Counted from the first letter of the stretch, positions 1-9,580 are shown. The stretch: DNA of 38,606 nt from Oxalobacter formigenes (GCA_019424645.1 JAHYZB010000010.1:24284-62889); one strand, 5' to 3'. Translations and numbers: made by a program. The notes: generated by a model from the letters alone, not told the origin.

Positions 1-1
1 T

Positions 2-391
2 ACTTTCCATACGCTTAATGCAGCGATGCTCCTGAAAGACAAGAAACCGTTCCTGGTTTACGGCACGATGGGTGGCGAAGGTCAGCCACAGACTCAGGCA
101 GCGATTGCAACCCGTATCGTCGACTTCGGTATGTTCCCTCAGGACGCTGTGGCTGCTCCGCGCTGGCTGAACGGCAGAACATGGGGTGCTGCATCGAACG
201 ACCTCAAGATGGAAGGCCGTATTCCTCAATCCGTTCTGGACGAGCTCAAAAAACGTGGTCAGCCGGTGGTAAAACTGGATGATTTCACCGATAGCATGGG
301 CCATGCCGGCGCGATCATGATCGATCCGAAAACCAATTTGCGATACAGTGCAACTGATCCTCGGGGAGATGGATTGGCGGTCGGATATTGA
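2..391 (+). CDS. gamma-glutamyltransferase family protein, C-terminal part (5' end outside window)
   Basis: This is the 3' end of a gene that begins before the window; the frame is open from base 2. The visible 129 residues resemble the end of the small (catalytic) subunit of gamma-glutamyltranspeptidases. They contain GTMGGEGQPQTQ, which is characteristic of the YwrD-like branch, followed by the conserved stretch APRWLNGRTWG. These Ntn hydrolases cleave or transfer the gamma-glutamyl group of glutathione and related compounds and are usually periplasmic in Gram-negative bacteria. The nucleophilic threonine that starts the small subunit lies upstream and cannot be checked. The gene is followed directly by an intrinsic terminator, so it ends its transcript. 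I am confident about the family, but not about the substrate. Confidence 0.85.
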   Translation, partial: TFHTLNAAMLLKDKKPFLVYGTMGGEGQPQTQAAIATRIVDFGMFPQDAVAAPRWLNGRTWGAASNDLKMEGRIPQSVLDELKKRGQPVVKLDDFTDSMGHAGAIMIDPKTNLRYSATDPRGDGLAVGY

Positions 392-438
392 TATGCAGAA
401 AATGATCGAAGCACTTTTCTGACTATCTTTCAGGAGAA

Positions 439-485
439 AAAAGAACGGCATACTGACATTACGGAAGTATGCCGTTCTTTTCAGA
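439..485 (+). terminator. intrinsic terminator after the gamma-glutamyltransferase gene
   Basis: A perfect 15-bp stem (439-453 with 467-481, arm AAAAGAACGGCATAC) encloses a 13-base loop and ends in a T-run. It lies 48 bases after the stop codon. Confidence 0.85.
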
Positions 486-609
486 ATCCCTGGCAACAGG
501 TTTATCAAGGGAATTTTCGGTGGTAAGGATTGAGGTTCAGTTCGTTGGATGAATTTGTTCTGAACGCGATTGTTTTGCCGGTGCTGATTCCTTGATATGG
601 AGAAAAGCT

Positions 610-1635
610 ATGAAAAAAACCATCATTTCTTTTGCGGTTCTGGGCGTTTTTGCAGGAATCGCTCATGCGCAAACGAACGTCAAGATCTACGGTATCGTGG
701 ATACAGGCTTCATCAAACAGACTGATGCCGACTGGAAAATGGGAGAAAATACCAATAACCGTATCGGTTTTATGGGAACAGAGGATTTAGGATCAGGACT
801 TAAAGCGACGTTCCAGCTTGAAAGACGTTTCAATCTTAACGATGGAACTGCGGCTACTGATCTGGAATGGGAAGGTGCCGCCAATGTGGGTTTGGCCAGT
901 GATAAATGGGGAAAAATCCGCTTTGGTCGCATGAATGAAATTTCCAATGAATATATCCAGTCGCTGGATCCTTTCTTCCAGAATGGTGTCGGTTCCATGA
1001 TCTGGAGTGGACAGCGCGCCATTCGTATCGGTAACAACTCGCGATATGATAGTCCCAGTATGGGTGGGGTGAATGTATCCGTAAGTTATGCATTGAGTAC
1101 AAACAGTACAAATTCAATCACAAACAAGACTATCGATAACGACGGATATGCTGTCGGTGTGAAGTATGACGTTAAACCTTTTTTATTGCAGGCCAGCTGG
1201 GCGCGCAATGCAGATTCCGATAATTCTTCCATCTGGAATTTGGGGGCTTCCTATCAATTCGGTTCCGCTCTCCTGTCTGTTGCCTATGAAAAAACAGATA
1301 ACAAAGGCTGGTTACTGAATAAAGCGTCGGTTGCACAGGGTAAACAGGACACTGCTTTCGTCGGTCTGAAATGGAAACTTGGTCCCGGTACGGTGCTTGG
1401 GCTGGTTGAATACAGCAAACTGAAAAACAATGTCTTTGTCGGCAATGATGATAACGCTGTCATGAAGTATGCATTGGGTTATGACTATAAACTCTCCAAG
1501 ACAGTCAGCATATACGGCAATATTTCCTATACGGATTATGACAGTTATCAGTTATCTCAAACCTTGAGAGGTGCTTATAAGGATTATGCGAAATCATCCA
1601 TGGCCTATGCAGTTGGTATGACCTATCGCTTCTAG
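610..1635 (+). CDS. Gram-negative trimeric porin (Porin_4/OmpC-like), outer membrane
   Basis: A 341-residue outer-membrane porin of the betaproteobacterial general diffusion type. I chose the ATG at 610 because it gives a clean signal peptide (about residues 1-20, cleaved after GIAHA) and has GGAG a few bases upstream. An in-frame ATG at 592 would only add residues before the signal peptide. The mature protein opens with the typical strand NVKIYGIVDTGF, contains the GFMGTEDLGSGLKATFQLE block of these porins, shows alternating aromatic beta-strand patterns throughout, and ends in the outer-membrane insertion signal MTYRF with terminal Phe. It is a single-gene unit bounded by terminators. Specificity (anions, cations or small metabolites) cannot be read from the sequence. 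Confidence 0.95.
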   Translation: MKKTIISFAVLGVFAGIAHAQTNVKIYGIVDTGFIKQTDADWKMGENTNNRIGFMGTEDLGSGLKATFQLERRFNLNDGTAATDLEWEGAANVGLASDKWGKIRFGRMNEISNEYIQSLDPFFQNGVGSMIWSGQRAIRIGNNSRYDSPSMGGVNVSVSYALSTNSTNSITNKTIDNDGYAVGVKYDVKPFLLQASWARNADSDNSSIWNLGASYQFGSALLSVAYEKTDNKGWLLNKASVAQGKQDTAFVGLKWKLGPGTVLGLVEYSKLKNNVFVGNDDNAVMKYALGYDYKLSKTVSIYGNISYTDYDSYQLSQTLRGAYKDYAKSSMAYAVGMTYRF

Positions 1636-1713
1636 ATAAAATACCCCAATTTCAGACGATTTTAGCTAGATATCACTGGAAAAACAAATTCATCGACAAT
1701 ATTCTTACCTTTA

Positions 1714-1744
1714 ACGGTGCATTGAGAAATGCGCCGTTTTTTCT
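1714..1744 (+). terminator. intrinsic terminator of the porin gene
   Basis: An 11-bp stem with one G-U pair (1714-1724 with 1729-1739) closes on a GAGA tetraloop and is followed by a T-run. It ends the porin transcript 78 bases after the stop codon. Confidence 0.85.
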
Positions 1745-2029
1745 TGTGTTAATTATAATTTTTCAACGGTTTGTACAAATAAATCACGGCGTTGTTATTA
1801 AGTATCTTCCATCGCGGAAATACATCGGTGATTGATAGACATGTCGGGAAAAGACAGTATTATCCGGTAGCGAATACAGTAGAACCGGAATGAAAGGCAT
1901 ATAAGGGAATAAGATCGTTTGAAAATAATATGAATTTCGAGACGAGATACAGTTTGCATAAATCGCGCAATCAGATCAATCCGGGAGATATGGTGAGTTT
2001 TTATACAACTTCTGAGAAAAGAGAGCATA
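1745..2029. other. intergenic stretch without a convincing gene
   Basis: The 440 bases between the porin and serS hold the porin terminator on the left and the serS terminator on the right. In between is AT-rich sequence in which I see no supported gene. A minus-strand frame (1798-2052) would run through the serS terminator and has no recognisable motif. A 38-codon plus-strand frame (1930-2046) ends inside the terminator stem and lacks a ribosome binding site. Confidence 0.6.
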
Positions 2030-2065
2030 AAAAAACCGGTTGTTGAAAACAACCGGTTTTTTTAT
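2028..2065 (-). terminator. intrinsic terminator of serS (bidirectional form)
   Basis: A strong stem with arm AACCGGTTGTT and a short GAA loop (about 2030-2044 with 2048-2063) is flanked by an A-run on the left and a T-run on the right, so it can work on either strand. It lies immediately downstream of serS on the minus strand. Confidence 0.85.
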
Positions 2066-2077
2066 CAAAAAAGACGC

Positions 2078-3388
2078 TTATTTTTTAACAGCAGGAGCTG
2101 GCGGCGTCAGTCGCGTCAGCCCACCCATATAGGGTTGCAGGGCAGTCGGGATGGTGACACTGCCGTCAGCCTGCTGGAAATTTTCCAGTAAAGCGACCAG
2201 CGTCCTGCCCACAGCCAGACCGGAACCGTTCAGGGTATGGACCAGTTCCGGACGACCCTTGTCGTTTCTGAAACGGGCTTGCATGCGGCGAGCCTGAAAG
2301 GCTTCGCAGTTCGATACGGAAGAAATCTCGCGATAGGTATTCTGTGCAGGCAGCCAGACTTCCAGATCGTAAGTTTTGGCAGCGGAGAAACCCATATCGC
2401 CGGTTGAGAGGGATACGACCCGGTAAGGCAGCCCCAGTTTTTCCAGTACACGGCCGGCATTTTTGACCATCTCTTCAAGAGCTTCGTACGATTTTTCCGG
2501 ATGAACGATTTGAACCATTTCAACCTTGTCGAACTGGTGCTGGCGGATCATACCGCGCGTATCACGACCATAGCTGCCTGCTTCGGAACGGAAACACGGC
2601 GTGTGGGCGGTCAGTTTGACCGGAAGCTCGTCGGCGGAAAGGATTTCACCGCGAACGGTATTGGTCAGTGTGACTTCGGCAGTAGGGATGAGATACAGGT
2701 TTTCGCCTTCACCTTCCTGTCCGCCTTTTTTTGCAGCAAAGAGGTCTTCCGAGAATTTGGGTAACTGGCCCGTACCATATAGACTGTCAGCATTTGCCAT
2801 GTATGGCGTGTAACATTCGGTATAACCATGTTCGGTCGTTTGCAGATCCAGCATGAACTGGGCAAGCGCTCTATGCAGACGGGCCATCTTGCCACGCATG
2901 AGACAGAAACGTGCGCCAGTCAGTTTTGTGGCTGTTTCAAAGTCCAGTCCGAGAGGGGTGCCAATATCGACATGATCCCTGACTTCAAAATCGAATTCCC
3001 GTGGCGTTCCAATGCGACGTACTTCTACATTGGCCGATTCGTCCTGACCGACAGGAACAGACTCATGCGGAACATTGGGAATGGAAAGCATGAATTCGGA
3101 GAGTTTTGCCTGCACTTCGGCAAGAGCGACTTCATTTGCCTTGAGTTGGTCACCAATGCCACTGACTTCCGCCATGACAGCAGAAGCATCTTCCTTTTTA
3201 CCCTTTAAAATACCGATTTGTTTGGACAGGGAATTGCGGCGTGCCTGCATTTCTTCAGTTTGTGTCTGAAGCTGGCGACGTTCCGATTCAAGAGCGTTGA
3301 ATGCATTGACGTCAAGCTCGAATTTGCGTGTTTTGAGCCTTGCTGCAACAGCATCGATGTCCTTGCGAAGGAGCTGAATATCGATCAT
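2078..3388 (-). CDS. serS: serine--tRNA ligase
   Basis: Cytoplasmic class II aminoacyl-tRNA synthetase that charges tRNA-Ser (and tRNA-Sec where present). The protein begins MIDIQLLRKDIDAVAARL, the usual start in Burkholderiales, so I place the start at 3388; an in-frame ATG four codons upstream (3400) is the alternative. The first ~110 residues form the tRNA-binding coiled coil. The catalytic domain follows, with the motif 2 region CFRSEAGSYGRDTRGMIR and the motif 3 region NGSGLAVGRTLVALLENFQ. The length of 436 residues is normal (about 425-435). No clear Shine-Dalgarno sequence precedes either start. It is monocistronic, with its own terminator, and divergent from gdhA. Confidence 0.97.
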   Translation of the reverse strand: MIDIQLLRKDIDAVAARLKTRKFELDVNAFNALESERRQLQTQTEEMQARRNSLSKQIGILKGKKEDASAVMAEVSGIGDQLKANEVALAEVQAKLSEFMLSIPNVPHESVPVGQDESANVEVRRIGTPREFDFEVRDHVDIGTPLGLDFETATKLTGARFCLMRGKMARLHRALAQFMLDLQTTEHGYTECYTPYMANADSLYGTGQLPKFSEDLFAAKKGGQEGEGENLYLIPTAEVTLTNTVRGEILSADELPVKLTAHTPCFRSEAGSYGRDTRGMIRQHQFDKVEMVQIVHPEKSYEALEEMVKNAGRVLEKLGLPYRVVSLSTGDMGFSAAKTYDLEVWLPAQNTYREISSVSNCEAFQARRMQARFRNDKGRPELVHTLNGSGLAVGRTLVALLENFQQADGSVTIPTALQPYMGGLTRLTPPAPAVKK

Positions 3389-3699
3389 GGTAGGAAACAT
3401 TAGTTACGAAAAATACATTGTAACAACTTGTGAGTTGTTTGGAAAAATTAAATAGCTGACCGAAAAGCCTGGAAGACACGTTTACCGTTTTGTTGATGGT
3501 CTGAAAAACGTGTTTTAAGAAGCTAGAAAAATTGGGGTTTTTGATACTTCTGACGCCATAGAACATTTACTTGCGATCATTATCTTGCAATAATTAATGC
3601 CCCTTAATGGGGAAGGCGCGGAGAGGTACTCTCATTAGTTGTGCAGGAGTGTCCAAAACCGTGCATTGTTCTGATATTTTTTTTAGATTGGATGTTTCA
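3389..3699. other. divergent intergenic region between serS and gdhA
   Basis: About 310 AT-rich bases that must hold the promoters of both divergent genes. A short palindromic element, CCCC-TTAAT-GGGG, sits at 3600-3612 about 90 bases before gdhA and could belong to a regulator site or the leader. I cannot assign -35/-10 boxes with confidence, and I see no gene here. Confidence 0.5.
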
Positions 3700-5040
3700 A
3701 TGAAACAAACTCTTGAAGCGTTTTTAGAGGGTGTAAGGCATCGTGACCCTCATCAGCCTGAATTTCATCAGGCAGTCACAGAAGTAATGGAAAGTCTGTG
3801 GCCGTTCATTGAACAGAATCCAAAATATGCGGACAAAAAACTGCTTGAACGTCTGGTTGAACCAGAGCGTATCATTCAGTTCCGTGTGTCTTGGGTTGAT
3901 GATAATGGCGAAGTGCAGGTCAATCGCGGTTATCGTATTCAGCATAGTTCAATGATCGGTCCATACAAGGGCGGTTTGCGTTTCCATCCATCCGTCAATT
4001 TGTCCATCCTGAAGTTTCTGGCATTCGAACAGACATTCAAAAATGCACTGACGACATTGCCAATGGGTGCAGGAAAAGGCGGTTCGGATTTCGATCCGAA
4101 GGGCAAAAGCGAAAACGAAATCATGCGCTTCTGCCAGGCTTTTATTTCCGAACTGTACAGACATATCGGTTCCGATACGGTTGTTCCGGCCGGTGATATT
4201 GGCGTAGGTGGCCGTGAAGTCGGTTACATGGTTGGCATGTACAAGAAAATCGCGAATCGTACCGATTGTGTTTTCACCGGTAAAGGCCTGTCTTTCGGCG
4301 GTTCCCTGATCCGTCCTGAAGCAACCGGTTACGGTACCGTTTATTTCGTGGAAGAGATGCTGAAAACGGCCGGCAAGGATCTGAAAGGAATGCGTGTTTC
4401 CGTTTCGGGTTCCGGTAACGTTGCCCAGTATGCAGTTGAAAAAGCCATGGAATTGGGTGCCAAGGTTATTACGGTTTCCGATTCGGGCGGTACAGTAGTC
4501 GATGAAGCGGGTTTCACACCTGAAAAACTGGCGAAACTCATGGAAATCAAGAATGTACGCTACGGTCGCTGCAGCGAGTACGCTGAAGAAGTCGGCGCGA
4601 AATTCATTCCAGACGCCAGACCGTGGAACGTCAAGGTTGATGTTGCATTGCCATGCGCAACGCAAAATGAACTGGACGGTGACGATGCCAGAGCACTGAT
4701 CAAAAACGGTGTCATCTGTGTTGCCGAAGGCGCCAACATGCCTTCGACGATCGAAGCAGCCAAACTGTTTGAAGAAGCCCGTGTCCTGTACGCTCCCGGC
4801 AAGGCAAGCAATGCAGGTGGTGTGGCAACTTCCGGTCTGGAAATGTCACAAAACGCACTGCGTCTGTCGTGGTCACGCGAGGAAGTAGATCGGCATTTGA
4901 ACGAAATTATGAAGAATATTCACAATGCATGTGTCAAATACGGTAAACGTGCTGACGGATCGGTCAGCTACATCAGCGGCGCTAACATCGCCGGTTTCGT
5001 CAAGGTTGCGGATGCAATGCTTGGACAGGGTGTCATTTAA
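3700..5040 (+). CDS. gdhA: NADP-specific glutamate dehydrogenase
   Basis: Hexameric glutamate dehydrogenase that reductively aminates 2-oxoglutarate to glutamate in ammonia assimilation (cytoplasm). The start at 3700 (MKQTLEAFLEGV) gives 446 residues, the usual length of the bacterial NADP enzyme (about 447). An in-frame ATG at 3607 would add 31 residues unlike the family. Visible motifs are the substrate-binding block GPYKGGLRFHPSVN, the catalytic-lysine segment LPMGAGKGGSDFDPKGKS, and the dinucleotide-binding loop SGSGNVAQYA. VSDSGG follows at the end of beta-2, in line with NADP use. The Shine-Dalgarno sequence is weak. It is monocistronic with a GC-rich terminator directly after the stop. 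Confidence 0.96.
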   Translation: MKQTLEAFLEGVRHRDPHQPEFHQAVTEVMESLWPFIEQNPKYADKKLLERLVEPERIIQFRVSWVDDNGEVQVNRGYRIQHSSMIGPYKGGLRFHPSVNLSILKFLAFEQTFKNALTTLPMGAGKGGSDFDPKGKSENEIMRFCQAFISELYRHIGSDTVVPAGDIGVGGREVGYMVGMYKKIANRTDCVFTGKGLSFGGSLIRPEATGYGTVYFVEEMLKTAGKDLKGMRVSVSGSGNVAQYAVEKAMELGAKVITVSDSGGTVVDEAGFTPEKLAKLMEIKNVRYGRCSEYAEEVGAKFIPDARPWNVKVDVALPCATQNELDGDDARALIKNGVICVAEGANMPSTIEAAKLFEEARVLYAPGKASNAGGVATSGLEMSQNALRLSWSREEVDRHLNEIMKNIHNACVKYGKRADGSVSYISGANIAGFVKVADAMLGQGVI

Positions 5041-5061
5041 TCCAAATTCACCTGAACAAGG

Positions 5062-5098
5062 GGACCCGGGACAAAAAGGATCCGGGTCCTTTTTTTAT
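5062..5098 (+). terminator. intrinsic terminator of gdhA
   Basis: An 8-bp GC-rich stem (GGACCCGG 5062-5069 with 5082-5089) and 12-base loop are followed by an 8-base T-run, 21 bases after the gdhA stop. Confidence 0.85.
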
Positions 5099-5142
5099 TG
5101 GCGCAAACCGGGCAATTTCAGGCGTGAAAAGCTTCATCGCGG

Positions 5143-7463
5143 TCATTCTGTTTCCGGTTTTACATCCGACAGGTCGGTGACGACAGCATAGAAAAGAGGA
5201 TAACGGTTTTCATGCAGCTCATCTGCAAAGCAGCCTTTTATGCGGACAGGAATGCTATGGCCGTCAGGGTGGTGCAAAAGCCGGATGAAAAGGGTGAAGG
5301 ATGTTTTTTCCGGCATCGCGCGAATGATCGCCTGTTGAACTTTTTCCTTGTCGTCTGGATGGATCAGGGACCATCCGCTGAAATGCAAAGCCGACAACAT
5401 CTTTTCGGGTATGCCAATCAGTTCGGCAAACTTGTCGTTGAAATAAAGAAGACTCAGATTATCGATACAGGCCAGTTTGGCAATGCCATCGCTTGCATTA
5501 TGCAAAATGGTTTCCATGTCACGTTGGTCGATTCGTGAAGAATCGGGTACCGATACTTCTTCACCGAAAATGGTGAAACGGCCCCGTCCATGCGTTTTCG
5601 AGAAGTAGAGTGCCTGATCGGCTTTTTCAAAAAGTTCCCGATAGGAGGTTCCCTGATCGGGGAAAAGAGCTGCCCCGATACTGGCTGTCAGATGGAATTT
5701 CTGGTTTTTGCCAATTCTTTTCTCGCAAATTTCGCGCAGATACGGTCCAGTTTTTCGCGAATAGTGTCAGGCTGGTCGACATTTTTCATCAAGACGGCAA
5801 ATTCATCGCCGCCTATTCTTCCGACAATATCGTCATTGCGGAACTGCGATTTCAGCTCGGCAGTGAATTCGGAAATGATCTCGTCACCAAAAGCATGTCC
5901 ATACTGGTCATTGATCGTCTTGAAGCAGTCGATATCAATGATGAGATAAGCATGTTTCTTGTCCGTACCATTACCGTTTCCAAGGTCTTCCGCAATTAGT
6001 TGTTCCGTTGCACGCTTGTTGTAAAGGCCGGTCATCGAATCTTTAAGCGTTTCTTCGAGCAATCCAAGTTCACGTTTTTTCTCGGCATCGATATTTTTGC
6101 GATAAGTGATCATACGGACGGATTGATCTGAATGCCAGAAAAAAATCTGGGCATTGATTCGCATCCAGTGATAATTGGTGCCATCGTCTGAACATAAAAA
6201 GTCATAGCTCAGGTTGTGTATGCCTTTTTCAAAAGCGTCAAGGACATGAGCGGAATGGAAAGTGTCCAGATAGCCTGCAACATATTCTTCATTGATTTTC
6301 CGGCTGAAGGCGTCAAGCGCCTGATCATAAGAACCGTTTGCACCGATACCAAGGCTTTCGAAGTATCGCCGTGTCGTTTCCCCACCGGCCCGGTTACGGG
6401 AAATATCCATTTCATAAATATTTTCGTAGAGTTCTTCCGTGGCGCTGTGAAGCAGGCGGTGGTATTCCGTTTCCTGTGAAACGGTCAGTTTGACGATCTG
6501 TGCATTGTATTTCTTGATCAGGCTGGTAATGGCAAACAGTACAAGGGCAATCACGCCGAGAATGATGAAAAAGCCCCATGCAATCTGCTCACGGAATTTG
6601 CTCCTGATGGCGGATACATCGTTTTCAACGACAAGATGCCATTTCAGTTCGGGAATATATTGCGTGACGACATAGCCGTCACGATCGCCATGGGAATACC
6701 AGAACGTCTGTGGTTTGTCGGTCATTTCAAGGATGCGTTCCCTGAAGTTTGAAAGAGCGTTGCCGACAAAGAAATTGACGTGTTCATGGCCGTTTTTGAT
6801 GGAAGAAACTTCAATGAATCCTTTATCGTTGATCAGGGTCGCTTCGACATTGAATTGTTCGTCATAGTTTTGCAACAGCTTTTGCAGGGAATCAACTTTG
6901 AAACCGACGCCGACGATGCCCAGAATGAAGCCATTGGCATCCCGGATTTTACAATTGACGAAGACAGTAATACTGTTGTCTGTCGCTTCGTCATTATCGA
7001 TATTCAGGGAATACTCCTCATCGTTTTTGAGAAAACTGTAATACCAGGCATTTTCGGGATGACCTTCATAAAGCGTCCTGTTGAGTCCGCTGAAATGATA
7101 GTAATGCCGTGTTTTGGTTGAAACGAGAAAAACGGAGTCGTAATTGTATTTCTTGCGGTAGGCATCCAGATAAGCCTGCATTTTGGTAATGTAAGCCTTG
7201 TTGCCGGGCTGTTTTATTTCATCGGTCAGGAAGCTTTTCAGCAGGTGATCGTTAGCCATCGTCAGCGCGACGCTGACGGGGCGGGAGAAAATGGATTCGA
7301 TTTGAGAATTAATGCCATCCGTCGCAAGAGTCGATACATGTTCGACATCCTTTTCGAAAACACCGATATTGGAACGATAACTGACAATGGCAGTAATGAA
7401 AAAGCCAATCAGTATAATCGTACAGACCAGAATATTGGTTTTTAAAAGTGAATTTTTTCTCAC
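5143..7463 (-). pseudogene. membrane-anchored diguanylate cyclase (dCACHE-PAS-GGDEF-PAS), frameshifted
   Basis: The gene would encode about 773 residues but is split by a -1 frameshift. It starts at GTG 7463 and reads to a premature TGA at 5688. Adding one base at the T5 run 5705-5709 (A5 in the gene) restores the frame to the stop at 5143. Order of parts: TM helix (~11-28), periplasmic dCACHE-like sensor (~35-290), TM helix (~295-316), PAS-like segment (~335-455), then GGDEF domain with intact GGDEF (551-555) and inhibitory I-site RNDD (542-545). The GGDEF end (HLTASIGAALFP, KADQALYFSKTHGRGRF) and a C-terminal PAS domain are found only after the shift. An intact protein would make cyclic di-GMP in response to a periplasmic ligand. 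True decay, a sequencing error and slippage on the A-run cannot be told apart from the sequence. Confidence 0.88.
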
Positions 7464-7668
7464 AATGAACCCAGCCGTTAATAGACGAAATTTTGCATCT
7501 CGCCAAATTATTTAGCGATATTGTATATCCTGATTCAGGATTAATGCCTTTCGGAAACATTTTTTATTTTTCAGGATCTGGCATAAAGGAGCTGGACATC
7601 GAAAGCTCATATTGGCAATATCATGACGAGTACCCGTGTTTTTCCAAAATTGTTACTGGCAATCCTTT

Positions 7669-8265
7669 ATGAATTGGGACAATCTTTCTGGCATACAGCC
7701 AAGCCTGACATCAAGGCATGTTGAACTTCAACCGCTTCAACGGGAACATACGGTGCCATTGCTCCATGCTGCTGAAGATGGCCCGTTGTGGACGATTAAA
7801 TGGACGTTTGTTCCCGACGAAAAAACCATCGGGGCATATATCGATACGGCGCTTGCAGGACAACAGGCGGGAACCATGATGCCATTCGCGATCACAAGAC
7901 GTGATACTGGAAAAGTTGTCGGGACGACGCGTTTATGGAAAATCGACCTTTCCAACCGAACGCTCGAAATCGGGAATACCTGGCTTGGACAGTCTGTACA
8001 GCGAACGAACGTTAATACGGAAACAAAATTCCTGCTTCTGTCTTATGCGTTTGAGGTCATGAACATGGTTCGTGTCCAGTTCATGACCGACGAACTGAAC
8101 GAAAAATCAAGAGCGGCCATTTTGCGTATAGGTGCATGCGAAGAAGGGGTCATCCGGCACGAACGGATCATGGCCGACGGCCGGAAACGCAATAGCGTCT
8201 TTTTCAGCATCATTGATGACGAGTGGCCAGATGTAAAGGCACGATTGCTGGAAAAGATCGTCTGA
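7669..8265 (+). CDS. GNAT family N-acetyltransferase (RimJ/RimL-like)
   Basis: A 198-residue acetyltransferase of the Acetyltransf_3 type, which uses acetyl-CoA to acetylate amino groups of proteins or small molecules. The ATG at 7669 (MNWDNLSG) is preferred; an in-frame GTG at 7636 would extend it by 11 residues. Family features are the N-terminal LTSRHVELQPLQREH, the core strand AITRRDTGKVVGTTRLWKID, and the later segment TETKFLLLSYAFEVMNMVRVQF with NEKSRAAILRIGA. These match members that acetylate unknown substrates. The ribosome binding site is poor. It stands alone, divergent from the diguanylate cyclase and convergent with rarA 31 bases away. The substrate is unknown. Confidence 0.87.
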   Translation: MNWDNLSGIQPSLTSRHVELQPLQREHTVPLLHAAEDGPLWTIKWTFVPDEKTIGAYIDTALAGQQAGTMMPFAITRRDTGKVVGTTRLWKIDLSNRTLEIGNTWLGQSVQRTNVNTETKFLLLSYAFEVMNMVRVQFMTDELNEKSRAAILRIGACEEGVIRHERIMADGRKRNSVFFSIIDDEWPDVKARLLEKIV

Positions 8266-8296
8266 TTCCGGGCTGCTCTGAATGCAATCCGGACAA

Positions 8297-9580
8297 TTAT
8301 TTTCCGGCTTCCTTGTCCCACTTTTTCAGCAAGTCCAGCTTTTCACCGATTTTGATTTCCAGTCCTCTCGGAACAGGCTTGTACCAGGCCGGTTCTCTCA
8401 TGCCGTCCGGCAGATAAGTTTCACCCGCAGCGTAGGCATTCGGTTCATCATGTGCATAACGGTATTCGTGTCCGTAACCGAGTTCTTTCATCAATTTTGT
8501 CGGGGCATTGCGCAGATGGACGGGCACTTCACGGCTGGTATCCTGTTTCACAAAGGCTCTGGCCTTGTTGTAAGCCATGTACCCTGCATTGCTCTTGGCG
8601 GCAACAGCCATGTAGATGACCGCCTGCGCCAGCGCCAGTTCGCCTTCCGGACTGCCAAGGCGTTCATATGTGAGGGCCGCTTCGTTGGCGATTTGTGCCG
8701 CTCTGGGATCAGCCAGTCCGATGTCTTCCCACGCCATGCGGATAATCCGCCGCGCAAGATAGCGGGGATCGACACCACCGTCGAGCATGCGGGTGAACCA
8801 GTACAGCGCGGCATCCGGGTGGGAACCGCGTACTGACTTGTGCAGGGCCGATATCTGGTCGTAGAAATGATCCCCCTTGTTGTCGAAACGGCGCATGGCA
8901 TCGCCAAGTGTCTCTTTCAACAGTGTCACATCGATCTCAGCCTGTTTTTTCGTCGTTGCCGCCTGAGCCGTGATTTCAAGGTTGTTCAACAGTTTTCTGG
9001 CGTCCCCGTCGGCACTCATGACCAGCATGTCACGCGCTTCACCGGATAGTGTCAAATCCGTCAGGATTTCATCAAGCGCCCGGGTCAACAGGGTATTCAG
9101 ATCGTCGTTGCCGAGTGACTGGAGGACATACACCGCGGCACGCGAGAGAAGGGCATTGTTGACTTCAAATGATGGGTTTTCCGTCGTCGCACCGATAAAG
9201 GTGAACAGGCCGCTTTCAACATGAGGCAGGAACGCGTCCTGCTGGCTTTTGTTGAAGCGATGGACTTCGTCGACGAACAGGATCGTTCTGCGGCCGGAAT
9301 TGGAGCGGATGATTTTGGCATGTTCCACGGCATCACGAATGTCTTTTACACCGGACAAGACAGCAGACAGGGCAATGAATTCAGCGTTGAAACCGTCGGC
9401 CATCAACCGAGCCAGCGTCGTCTTGCCAACGCCTGGTGGCCCCCATAAAATCATTGAATGTGGTTCCCCTGATTCAAAGGCGACACGCAGGGGCTTGCCG
9501 GGACCCAGCAAGTGATGTTGTCCGACAACTTCGTCTATGTTTGTGGGACGCAAACGTTCCGCCAGAGGAGCTTGTGACAT
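8297..9580 (-). CDS. rarA: replication-associated recombination protein A (AAA+ ATPase)
   Basis: RarA (MgsA) is a clamp-loader-like AAA+ ATPase that acts at stalled replication forks and binds SSB. I start it at 9580 (MSQAPLAERLRP), which gives 427 residues, close to the usual 430-450; upstream in-frame codons encode nothing conserved. The Walker A motif WGPPGVGKTT lies at about 46-55, Walker B is ILFVDEVHRFNKSQQDAFLP, and sensor 1 is GATTENPSFEVNNALLSR, all diagnostic. The C-terminal half carries the RarA tetramerisation region (DPRYLARRIIRMAWEDIGL). In many proteobacteria it follows lolA or ftsK; here it is alone and convergent with the GNAT gene. Confidence 0.96.
   Translation of the reverse strand: MSQAPLAERLRPTNIDEVVGQHHLLGPGKPLRVAFESGEPHSMILWGPPGVGKTTLARLMADGFNAEFIALSAVLSGVKDIRDAVEHAKIIRSNSGRRTILFVDEVHRFNKSQQDAFLPHVESGLFTFIGATTENPSFEVNNALLSRAAVYVLQSLGNDDLNTLLTRALDEILTDLTLSGEARDMLVMSADGDARKLLNNLEITAQAATTKKQAEIDVTLLKETLGDAMRRFDNKGDHFYDQISALHKSVRGSHPDAALYWFTRMLDGGVDPRYLARRIIRMAWEDIGLADPRAAQIANEAALTYERLGSPEGELALAQAVIYMAVAAKSNAGYMAYNKARAFVKQDTSREVPVHLRNAPTKLMKELGYGHEYRYAHDEPNAYAAGETYLPDGMREPAWYKPVPRGLEIKIGEKLDLLKKWDKEAGK

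Noticed and set aside
1930..2046. 38-codon plus-strand frame
   Set aside because: It has no ribosome binding site, and its last codons are the terminator stem.
1798..2052. 84-codon minus-strand frame between porin and serS
   Set aside because: It would begin inside the serS terminator hairpin and has no family similarity I can see.
3949..4665. Long antisense reading frame (238 codons) over gdhA
   Set aside because: It lies fully opposite a strongly conserved gene and has no recognisable motif. Such mirror frames also appear opposite other conserved genes here.
5143..5517. Stand-alone 124-residue PAS protein
   Set aside because: The frame is open well upstream of the ATG and encodes the rest of the GGDEF domain, so it is the tail of the frameshifted cyclase.
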